This document shows positions 31,504 to 40,308 of a DNA stretch of 64,000 nucleotides, in pieces. The DNA is taken from NCBI GenBank assembly GCA_949825045.1, contig OX463835.1, positions 24,507,201 through 24,571,200 of the forward strand, written 5' to 3'. This stretch comes from Argyresthia goedartella. Lineage: Eukaryota > Arthropoda > Insecta > Lepidoptera > Argyresthiidae. The translations under genes and the position numbers were made by a program. Each line of letters starts with the position of its first letter. The first letter of the stretch is position 1. The notes beneath the pieces were generated by a model. That model was not told the origin of the DNA and searched no databases. It saw nothing but the letters and a program-made list of their open reading frames with translations.

Positions 31504-32441
31504 GGCCATTCGGGTCGTCAAGTTCCAAAACCTGATGGACGAGGATCAATATTCTCGCCACAGTGATTATGCTGTGCGTATTTTTACAGACGGGAGCAAG
31601 ATTGAGGGCAGGGTCGGGGCGGCGCTCTCCGTTTCGAATGGTGCTGTAGAGATCAAGGCCCTCAAACTTGCTTTATCGTCATACTGCACCGTTTACCAGG
31701 CGGAACTACTATTATCCTGGGTAAGGTAACCGAGGTCACAATGACGTGCAGCGAATCCATTTTGGAATCTACAGTGATTCTAGAGCAGTACTTGTGACCG
31801 TAACAAACTTCGGTTCCTCTCATCCCCTGGCGGTCAAAGCCAGAAGCAACTTAAAATGTTGCATACTCCAGAACAAGGTTATATCCCTGTTTTGGATTAA
31901 GGCACACGTAGGACTGGCAGGAAATGAGAGAGCCGATGACTTAGCAAAGGAGGCGGCCTTGAAATTAAAAAAGAAACCGGATTACGATCAATGCTCTATC
32001 TCATTCATCAAACGTAGTATTCGGAAGGGTACGATCGATGAATGGGCCAGAAGGTATAGATTGGAGGAAACGGCTTCCGGAACAAAGAAGTTTTTCCCGG
32101 ATGCGGTGACAGCACATGCTATCGTCAGGAAAATAAAAATGTATGGCCAAATCACACAAATACTCACGGGGCATGGGGGGTTCTCCTCGTACCTGAGTCG
32201 CTTCAGGTGCAAGGAGAGTTCATCCTGCCTTTGTGACCCTGAGGCTAACGAAACGGTTGAACACCTGATCCTGGAATGCCCTGTCTTTGCCAGAGATAGA
32301 TTTGATTTGGAGCAAATATTAGACATTAAGTTACTTGTAGAAAATTTACCCACCATTATTAAAAGTAGAGATCGTAACATATTCTTGGAATTCTGTAGAA
32401 AAATTGTGATAAGAGTAAATAATAGAAATAAATTAGCTTAA
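31504..32441 (+). pseudogene. R1-like LINE RNase H and C-terminal domain (left copy)
   Basis: RNase H landmarks: VRIFTDGSKIEGRVGAALS (first Asp), YCTVYQAELL (Glu), after a frame break FGIYSDSRAVLVTVTNFGSS (second Asp), then VISLFWIKAHVGLAGNERAD (His and last Asp). RNase H removes the RNA strand during cDNA synthesis. The C-terminal part has LCDPEANETVEHLILECPVF, a zinc-knuckle-like C-x-C...H...C pattern common at the end of R1-type ORF2. One stop lies near 31730. The stop at 32441 is the natural end. Confidence 0.8.
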
Positions 32442-32532
32442 GAAAAGTATGATAGCAACATATTAGGTCCTTACATATGAAATTGGCGTTTTGCATGGGA
32501 GGAACATAGTCGTTTTTTTAATATATAATATA

Positions 32533-33070
32533 TGTTGTAGGTTGGTCGCAACTCGGGCTTAGATATAAATTAAACGTCCGAATGTTCCAACAATCACTTT
32601 TAATTTGCACGAACACGGTACAAAGATAGAAGGAGAAAGTGTATAATTTTGCTATAGAATACCCGAAAGCACAGAGGAGAAAGTCTCAAGCAGTACAAGC
32701 ACAAAGCACAATAATTAAATGATAATATGAGCGTAAGCGTATAGCTGGAGCGAGTACGATAATTTGCATCGAGCGACGTGCGCACAGCGGCGAGGCGTAA
32801 TGAAAACTGGCGCGGGCGCCGGGCCCGCCATCGGCCGCCGCCGTCGTCCACGCAGATAACGGGATTTTCGCATCGCCGCATCTAATATGAAAAGGTTTGC
32901 TTGTCCGCTTGTACAAAATGTCAATTTAAATATTAAGTTTAGTTATTCAGCTAGTATTAATGTTAAATATTTGAGTGCAAGTTGCAAATACCAAATTTTA
33001 GATTTGTTTATATAATAATAAGTTTAGTTTTAAGTTTTATATTAAGTTAACAATAATTTAATATTTAATC
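32533..33070 (-). mobile_element. LTR A: 3' LTR of the minus-strand CsRn1-like element K1
   Basis: Starts (plus strand) TGTTGTAGGTTGG and ends near TTTAATCA. Its first ~265 bp match 42411-42678 (LTR B), which begins TGTGGTAGGTTGG beside a primer-binding site, and its remainder from 'actggcgcgggcgcc' matches 47064-47352 (C). K1 coding sequence lies at higher coordinates, so this is the 3' LTR. The right boundary is approximate because the flank is AT-rich. Confidence 0.75.
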
Positions 33071-33096
33071 AATAAAACTTATTTAATAATTATTAT

Positions 33097-33268
33097 TAGA
33101 TCCAAGGACGCAGAAGACCTGGTCGCCCACGTACATCCTGGCTCCAAAATCTGAGAGAGTGGTTCGGGATGAACACAACATCCCTTTTCCGAGCGGCAGT
33201 ATCCCGTGAGAAGATCGCCGTAATGGTCGCCAACCTCCGATAGGAGATGGCACCCGAAGAAGAAGAAG
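33097..33268 (+). mobile_element. 5'-truncated LINE tail with (GAA)n end and 12-bp TSD
   Basis: Coding on the plus strand: RRPGRPRTSWLQNLREWFGM, then FRAAVSREKIAVMVANLR and a stop, followed by 'gaagaagaagaagaa'. This is the familiar extreme C-terminus plus GAA-repeat tail of an endonuclease/reverse-transcriptase LINE. AATAATTATTAT flanks it at 33085-33096 and 33269-33280. It sits at the edge of K1's 3' LTR. Confidence 0.8.
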
Positions 33269-33280
33269 AATAATTATTAT

Positions 33281-34133
33281 AGCTAAGAGTAGAGCCAGAG
33301 ACCGTCAAGGGCGATGGCTTCGAGTGATGGAAAATTGTGTTGTTTGGTGATGTGTGATGTGGGGTGTCTGGGTCACGCAGTATGAAGGCCGGCTTAAGGC
33401 GGTCTATCGATACTGAAACCAGTTAAGCGTTTAACATTATTTTGAAGACCTTATCACCTATGGCAAGAACCTCGTAAGGTCCGGTGTACGCAGGTCTTAG
33501 AGATCCTCCTATAGTGTCGTCCCGGAGAAAAACGTAGGCTGAAGAAGATAGGTCTTTGAAAACGAACGTGGTACGCCTACCTTTGTGCCGTGCGGCTGGT
33601 GATGGGCATAAGTCTCTCACAAAACCTCGCAGGCGTGACATGTAATCCGTCACGTCAATGGTCTCGTCTATCTGAGGGTTGAAAAAATCTCCCGGGAGCC
33701 GCAAACGTTGACCATAAAGAAGTTCAGCCGTGGAAGCCTGAATATCTTCTTTGTAGGCTCTACGTACTCCCAGCAAAACGATTGGAAGTGTTTCCACCCA
33801 GCTGCTACCCCCGTGGCAAGTTATGGCAGCCTTAAGTTGCCTGTGGAATCTCTCCACGAGTCCGTTACAGGCTGGATGGCTGATAAATACTGGAATAGGG
33901 TCGACTCAAACTGACGCCCTCTATCCGTCACTATGTCAGTTGGACAACCAAATCGGGATATCCAGCCGCTCAGCAATGCCCGTGCCACCGTCTCGGCCGT
34001 CATGTCTGCCAACGGTATTGCTTCTGGCCATCGCGTGAACCTGTCGACGGCTGTGAGGCAATATCGGAACTCTTGGCACAATGGTAAGGGGCCTATCAGG
34101 TCTATGTGAAAAAATGAGAGTCTGGCCTTAGGT
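33281..34133 (-). pseudogene. K1 integrase (CsRn1/Kabuki-like), C-terminal two thirds
   Basis: Minus strand. [11 protein letters not shown] (first catalytic Asp), then [20 protein letters not shown] and [15 protein letters not shown] (second Asp), a frameshift near 33850, then [20 protein letters not shown] (third acidic residue: Glu in this MERFH context), LLYGQRLRLPGDFF and a C-terminal LRPAYTGPYEVLAIGDKVFK. Past 33423 the frame shifts and continues as FSIDRLKPAFILRDPDTPHI. Integrase inserts the element cDNA. The zinc-binding N-terminal part is missing: a LINE tail replaces it at 34134. Confidence 0.8.
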
Positions 34134-34586
34134 AATTGTCAATTGTCAATTGTAAGACGGGCTGGTTTTCGCAACTCGACGACGAAAGCGCCTATTTTGC
34201 GTGTGGGTGGGAATGCGACATCATTCGAGCCAACCCAACTCCTCCAGGAACGCCAGTAGGCCCTTTACGTTACCGACTATCCCTGGAAGGTCCCTCGATT
34301 GACCGAGGTGTTTAGCCCTGTAGTCCGCTACTCCTGTGCACTCCATGAGGACGTGAGCAGCCGTTTCTTCTGCCTCCAAGCAGGCTCTGCAAAGGGGGCT
34401 GTCGGTAACACCTAGGACATATAGATGTTTATTAAAGAAACCATGGCCAGTAAGTGCTGCAGTTACCAGTCGCATGCGCGGCCTACTAAGTCGAAGCAAG
34501 GTCTTAGCCAGCCTAGCGCTAGGGGACGGCAAGGCCAGTTTAGCCTGCCTGCACTCCTCATGGTTTGTCCAAAGAGTGGCATGATC
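34134..34586 (-). mobile_element. Second R1-like LINE tail, chimeric with the inverted R1 copy
   Basis: Minus-strand frame 34532-34221 reads RLVTAALTGHGFFNKHLYVL, then SPLCRACLEAEETAAHVLME and ends GLLAFLEELGWLE. That is an R1-type C-terminal zinc-knuckle domain of a family different from the LINE at 29.8-32.4 kb. The 3' end carries a repeat tail (ACAATTG units, 34134-34155) and lies in the K1 integrase. Upstream it is fused, out of frame, to the inverted R1 copy at 34587. Confidence 0.75.
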
Positions 34587-36842
34587 ATTTTCCTGACGAT
34601 AGCATGTGCTGTCACCGCATCCGGGAAAAACTTCTTTGTTCCGGAAGCCGTTTCCTCCAATCTATACCTTCTGGCCCATTCATCGATCGTACCCTTCCGA
34701 ATACTACGTTTGATGAATGAGATAGAGCATTGATCGTAATCCGGTTTCTTTTTTAATTTCAAGGCCGCCTCCTTTGCTAAGTCATCGGCTCTCTCATTTC
34801 CTGCCAGTCCTACGTGTGCCTTAATCCAAAACAGGGATATAACCTTGTTCTGGAGTATGCAACATTTTAAGTTGCTTCTGGCTTTGACCGCCAGGGGATG
34901 AGAGGAACCGAAGTTTGTTACGGTCACAAGTACTGCTCTAGAATCACTGTAGATTCCAAAATGGATTCGCTGCACGTCATTGTGACCTCGGTTACCTTAC
35001 CCAGGATAATAGTAGTTCCGCCTGGTAAACGGTGCAGTATGACGATAAAGCAAGTTTGAGGGCCTTGATCTCTACAGCACCATTCGAAACGGAGAGCGCC
35101 GCCCCGACCCTGCCCTCAATCTTGCTCCCGTCTGTAAAAATACGCACAGCATAATCACTGTGGCGAGAATATTGATCCTCGTCCATCAGGTTTTGGAACT
35201 TGACGACCCGAATGGCCGAGTTGACGACCCGAATGGCCGAGTCGGCAGTGACGCTGCCTACGAAACCAAGGGTCCCGGGTTCGAGTCCCGGTGGGGGCAA
35301 ATGTTTGTTTGATGAGAACGGATGTTTGTACCCTAGTCATGGTTGTTTATCTATCTAAGTATAATATTTCTCTATATAAGTATATACATCATTGTCTAGT
35401 ACCCAAGATACAGGGAATCCTAGTTTGGAGCTAGATCAATGTGTGTAAAAGGTGTCCAAGTTATTATTTATTATTATTAACTCGAGCCCCATATGTTCCG
35501 CAGGGTGTGTGTGGGGCTTGTATCTTAGGTGTCATCTTCTCAATCTCTCTATCGGGCAAGTCACTTCTAGGTACTCCCTGCTTAGCCTCGTATAATAAGG
35601 CTGCCTCACGGACTCGTAGGTCTAGAGGGAGCGTCCCCGTGAGCAAAAGTGCTGAGTTGAGTGACACCGTCCGATATGCCTTACACATTTTTTGCGCGAA
35701 ACCCCTCTGGACCGTGCCAAGCTGCTTTCGAACTCCCAGTTTCTCTGCCGCCAGGGGCCCATGCAGCTGCAGCGTAAAGTATCACTGGCTCCACCGCCGC
35801 AGTGTATATTGTACGGATGATCTCAGGGCTGAGACCCCAGCTTATGCGGGCCGCTCTAATGAGTTGCTTATATATCCCTAAGGCTTTTTTACAGACGCTA
35901 GAGACGTGGGCATTAAAAGTTAACTTGTTGTCGATGGTGAGACCGAGGATCTTGATCTCCGGGGACATTCCAATAATGACCCCTCCCATGCTCAAACGCG
36001 GCGTGTCAAATTTAAGTTTCCTGATTATAACCATACCACAGGTTTTATGTGGTGCAAGGACAGCATTCGGCCGTCCCTCAATCTCCCGTGCCCCTCCACC
36101 GTCAAAAAGTAACACCACGTCGTCAGCGAATGCCTGGCAGTAGACCTCTTTATCTTCCATCAGCTTAAGGAGTGGGTCTAGCAACAAGTTCCATAGGATT
36201 GGTCCTCCTATGGAGACTTGGACGCAGCCCTTCTCCGTGCTCCTTTCATGTGCCGCTCTCGCATATCTTACTTCCACTACCCTGTCGCTGAGATAGCTGC
36301 CTATGACCCGCCTCAGGTTCACGGGACATTTTTCTTCAGCCAGTCTGGTCTTTATCGCTGGCCACCAAGCACTATCGAAGGCGCCCTCGATATCTAGAGA
36401 AACCATGGTTACGAGTTTTTTCTCATCCAGTTTTTGGCGGATGCGTGTTATAAGCGTAACGAGGGCCTCTTCCGTACTTCTCTGTGGCATAAATCCATAC
36501 TGGCGAGTACTAATCCGAGGTAGCACGTAGAACCTGAGGCGGCTCACCAGCATCTTCTCGTATATCTTGCCTACTACGGGCAAAAGCCCTATAGGTCGAT
36601 ATGACTTTGGCACGGTGTGTCCTTGCCTGGTTTTCTCAATACGACCACTGTTGCCTCCTTCCAGGACTTCGGGAAGCAACCGTGTGCCATGCATTTATTC
36701 AGGAGAGCCAGAAAGTACTTTAGGTCCACACTTATGGCCTGTAAGCATATGTCGGCCGTGAAGCCGTCTGCTCCAGGGGCTTTCTTAGGGTTGAAAGATT
36801 TAACCGCAACCTCCAACTCCTCAATTTTAAACGGGGGATCAT
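34587..36842 (-). repeat. Palindrome 1, right arm: inverted copy of 29879-32134
   Basis: 2256 bp, the same length as the left arm, in reverse orientation. Only four single-base differences were seen while reading (near 35754, 35873, 36069 and 36299), and no indel. It contains the same reverse transcriptase, frameshifts, S1 SINE (35205-35475) and 21-nt duplication, so it is a copy of an already decayed sequence, not an independent insertion. The arms are separated by 2452 bp (32135-34586). Confidence 0.9.
35205..35470 (+). mobile_element. S1 SINE (copy within the inverted arm)
   Basis: Identical in arrangement to 31262-31503 but on the plus strand; it has the A-box, B-box and ATT tail and the duplicated 21-nt head. 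Confidence 0.85.
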
Positions 36843-38630
36843 TAGACCACGGAGCTCTTTATTATTAATCTGATTCGAATCCAGAGAACTGATTATCATC
36901 CAGTAGTTATAGTTAATAAATTTATCATTAAGTGGCTAGTATGTCGTACATCGGAGTCGAACCTGCATCTTCTATTTGAGAGGCAAGCGTGAGGCCCATT
37001 AGACCACGGAGAATTATAATTAATCTGGTTCGAATCCAGATCACTGAGTATAATGCAATAGTTTTAGTTAGTAAATTGATCAACGCTTTTAAAGTTATTT
37101 TAAGAAATGCAAGACGCATTTCTTTGCCGTTTTGAATCATATTTATTGATCTGATTCAGCTCTAGAATGATAAAGTTTATTAGGTTTAACAAGCTCTCGT
37201 GGTTGACAGAGGAATAGGCCTAAGCCCACTTTGTCAAGTATTTATTACAATCCGGTGACGTGTGCCTAATCTTGGTTGTACTTGCTGTGATTTATATTTT
37301 ACTGTTCTTTATATATCTATCTTTATGTTACACGTAATTTGGAAGATTCGGGTTCGCGACGTGAAGTTGCTTAAAACTATTTGCTATTACGTATCACTCA
37401 TTTCGTATCGGGCAGACATTTCCAGGGTCTGCGCTCGCGCTTGTTGGCTTAGCAACACGCGGCTGTATCGGACCATCAGCCGGCTGAACGGGTGAGCTTC
37501 GACCTGCTTACGCGCGGCATCTCAGCGCGCCGGGAACTCCTGTCTGGTTTGATGCACAGTTTACTTAACCTAATTTATTGATTGCTCTTCACTTTAAATA
37601 CCGGTACCGTGTATTGTCAATATTGTCGTTGCTTGTCCTTTTGAACTGTACACCACAAGGCAGTGTCAATATAGTAGAGGTCTTAGTAGGGGCGTATATA
37701 ATTGTTACTGGAACTTTGAGTTAATTATCTCGACTCGGACTCCTCATTATACTTATCTGAATAGAAAACGGAAAATGTTATGTAGGTACAAAGCGTGTAA
37801 TGATAATCCATAATGCGTAGCACTGTCGTTCGCCTATTTAAATAGCTGCGTCGACATGAGATGCGTGTTACTGGGTTTTCAAAACTGATTAAGGTAGATC
37901 TGTCGTCAGCTAGCCGCTTAGGTAGGCATTCCCCATCCTTATATCCTGAACTAAAATTACAGTTGAGTTCTTTGTCAGTTAGCTCATCCTGTAATAATCA
38001 AACTGACGGATTAGTTTATTTCCCTTCCTTTGTGTTCTAAATTTCTGTAAAATTAAGTTACACAGGTAACACTTAATAGTATTGCGTTAATCTACTTGGC
38101 ACTTGTATTTATTAACGTTTTATAGAACTACTCTGGCTACATTTTTCTCCACCTTCCGTGAAGTTTTTTAACTACACCAAATTCTTACGAATGACAGAGC
38201 TTGCATTAGCTTTCTTAAAAACCTACATATACTTAATTTGTTTAGCCTGCTTCAATTGAAGCTATTTTTGATTGTTATTTATTACAGATAACAATTATGC
38301 TGTCGCTTTGGTGTTGATTAAAACTTCACTACCTGGTATCCGGAGTGCCTGTTGGCTATTTGTATTGTATATTGAATTGTAATTTATCCTCTTGTGTGAT
38401 GTGGTGGTTGTGTCATATTGCAAACTTGGGCGAATAATAGGGATCTGCCCCTTTGTAGGTGGTGTGATTACCTGAAAAGTCTTACAGGGTAGGGGATGTA
38501 CATATTGTCATGGCGAGTAGTAGTGGTGCCCGATGGCAAGGGAGTAGGTCACGCCGTTACGTAAGAAAGGATGGGAATATGTCTTCCAAACCCCGCGAAT
38601 TAAATTATTGCTGGCCGGTTCTCGCGGTTG
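36840..38630 (+). repeat. Palindrome 2, left arm: inverted copy of 43434-45228
   Basis: 1791 bp; the partner arm is 1795 bp (a 4-bp difference is visible in an AT-rich stretch at about 37310). It includes two tRNA-like SINE heads in reverse orientation (near 36840-36860, truncated, and 36945-37015). It shares three bases (CAT, 36840-36842) with the end of palindrome 1's right arm. The inner end (38630) abuts K1 gag sequence. No gene is recognised within the arm. Confidence 0.85.
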
Positions 38631-39077
38631 GTACCGGCACGTTGGAAACTTTCTATAATTGGAGTTCGACTTTCGTACTGATGATGAGGTTGTTGCTGCT
38701 GCCATCGATGCTGCTGCTATTTGCGGTTGGTGTGGGACGACTTCGTGGATGCGGTCGGCCAGCTCGGCTACTTCGTCGAACGGTAGCCTAGATTGGGATG
38801 CGATGATGGTCTGCGTACTAGTGGGTAGCCCACTGGTCCATATTGAACGCATGAAGTCTTCAGGCACGCCCGCGCCAGCCAGACTCTTCAAATGCTGTAG
38901 GAACTGCGTCGGCTTCCTATCTCCCAACTCTTCGTTGGTAAGGAGCTGGTGGATCCTCTTTTCTGAAACTGACTACCGCTTGACGAGCTCTGTTTTTAAT
39001 TGTTGGTACTTATCTGCCGCTACCGGTGAAGTAATTATATCCTCCACGATTGATGCCGTGGCAGAATCCAACTGGGC
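38631..39077 (-). pseudogene. K1 gag, C-terminal segment (CsRn1-like)
   Basis: Minus strand. The reading QLDSATASIVEDIITSPVAA is followed by a stop near 38975 and then EELGDRKPTQFLQHLKSLAG, MRSIWTSGLPTSTQTIIASQ and VAELADRIHEVVPHQP. 'LGD-KP-QFL--L-SLAG...W---LP' is diagnostic of the CsRn1/Kabuki-type Gag and parallels the plus-strand element K2. It is cut at 38630 by palindrome 2 and at 39077 by K2, beyond which it continues at 42231. Confidence 0.8.
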
Positions 39078-39321
39078 TGTAGCAGCATCGACACAGCGAC
39101 TCATACTGGAGCTCGGACGGCGCTGCACGGATTAATATATACTGTGAGACAGCCTATCACGCATCTCGCTCGCACTCTCCATACATCACAATCTCTTTGC
39201 GCGAGTTTGACTGAGTCAGCTATTTTGTACATATATGTGATCTAATATGAAATAAAGTATTCTAGTTTTGCAAATACAAACCTTCGTCTTATTCATCAGC
39301 TGCAGCATCCCTACCTCCACA
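39078..39321 (+). repeat. K2 5' LTR
   Basis: 244 bp, starts TGTAGCAGCATC and ends CCTACCTCCACA. It contains 'aaataaagtattc' (poly(A)-type signal, near 39250). The primer-binding site follows from 39322. Confidence 0.85.
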
Positions 39322-39369
39322 GTGGTGACCCCGACTTTGATTTAAGACACGCAACACAAATCACACAGA

Positions 39370-40308
39370 ATGGCGAATCAGGAACAAACCCAAGGAACTT
39401 CAACTGATCACAAAGAACTCTCCGGCATATCAGTGAATATGAGAATACCACCCATCTGGCGTGATAGACTTCGCCTTTGGTTCGCCCAGTTTGAATCGAT
39501 CGTCTCTTCTCACAAAAAAGGAGACAAGGCCATGTATGACCTCGTAGTCGGACAGCTGGAGCGCCAAGACATCGATGAAATATGCGACATTATGTTAAAC
39601 CCACCAGAAAACAACAAATATCCAGCAATTAAGAATCGCCTATTGGAAGTATACGAGGATTCAGAGGAGCGCCGAATTCAAAGATTGATTTCTGAAATGG
39701 AGCTAGGCGACAGCAAACCCTCCCAGCTGCTGCGGCGCATGCAGTCTCTCGCCGGCAACAGCATTCCCGAGTCCACGTTGCGTATCATATGGACCAACCA
39801 CCTGCCCCAGTCAGCACAAGCCGCACTCACGATTAGTGAAACAATTGCCAAGAAAACGGATGTGAACGAACTCGCACTTGTCGCCGATAGAATATTAGAA
39901 CAGTCCAAAGTTTGCTCAGCCGCACACTCCACTTCAATCGCCGCCGTCGACCACCAACAACAACCATCCACGTCATCCGGTGCGCAGATAAAGGCTGAAA
40001 ACCATGAAGAAATGAACATCCACGAAAAAATTGATATGCTGGTCTACGAAATTGCAGAATTGAAAGCACAGCGAAGAGACGACCACCGCAGAGCGCCGTT
40101 CCGCCGCGACTGGCGCGGGCGCAGTGAGCGCACCTTTCCCCACTCCAGCGGCGCACCTCGGTACTCGCAACAGGGCCCCGCCGCCGCCGCCGCCGCCGCC
40201 GCTAACGATATCTGCTACTATCATCGTCGCTATGGAAAAAATGCACAGAGATGCACAAGACCATGCAAGTTTGATCAAAACAACTTTACTTCGTCGTCGG
40301 AAAACTAA
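39370..40308 (+). CDS. K2 Gag
   Basis: 312 codons from ATG at 39370, uninterrupted. The N-terminal half carries IPPIWRDRLRLWFAQFESIV and ELGDSKPSQLLRRMQSLAG, the matrix/capsid-like part of CsRn1-type Gag. An alanine tract (GCC repeats, 40179-40203) lies in the linker. The C-terminus has CYYHRRYGKNAQRCTRPC, a C-H-C-C zinc motif that, from memory, distinguishes the CsRn1 clade from the usual CCHC knuckle. Gag coats the RNA and forms the particle. The stop at 40306 overlaps an open pol frame in the -1 register (from 40275), consistent with frameshift expression. The reading frame is intact. Confidence 0.85.
   Translation: MANQEQTQGTSTDHKELSGISVNMRIPPIWRDRLRLWFAQFESIVSSHKKGDKAMYDLVVGQLERQDIDEICDIMLNPPENNKYPAIKNRLLEVYEDSEERRIQRLISEMELGDSKPSQLLRRMQSLAGNSIPESTLRIIWTNHLPQSAQAALTISETIAKKTDVNELALVADRILEQSKVCSAAHSTSIAAVDHQQQPSTSSGAQIKAENHEEMNIHEKIDMLVYEIAELKAQRRDDHRRAPFRRDWRGRSERTFPHSSGAPRYSQQGPAAAAAAAANDICYYHRRYGKNAQRCTRPCKFDQNNFTSSSEN
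40179..40203 (+). repeat. (GCC)8 coding microsatellite in K2 gag
   Basis: In-frame GCC repeats giving a polyalanine tract between the capsid-like part and the zinc motif. Confidence 0.85.

Larger units (their letters stand above)
29811..32532 (+). mobile_element. R1-clade-like LINE with RNase H domain, interrupted by a SINE
   Basis: Reads continuously from a 5'-truncated reverse transcriptase through an RNase H domain and a CCHC-type C-terminus to a stop at 32441 and a short 3' UTR. A minus-orientation S1 SINE (about 31262-31500) interrupts it between the two domains. The first 2256 bp (29879-32134) are present again, inverted, at 34587-36842; only this left copy has the true 3' end. It ends where the CsRn1-like LTR begins at 32533. 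Confidence 0.8.

Noticed and set aside
36928..37140. 70-codon frame in the palindrome 2 arms
   Set aside because: It reads through a SINE head and is present only because both arms are copies; no motif.
40275..40308. Programmed -1 frameshift heptamer in the K2 gag-pol overlap
   Set aside because: The overlap is real, but no canonical X-XXY-YYZ heptamer is in the correct frame.
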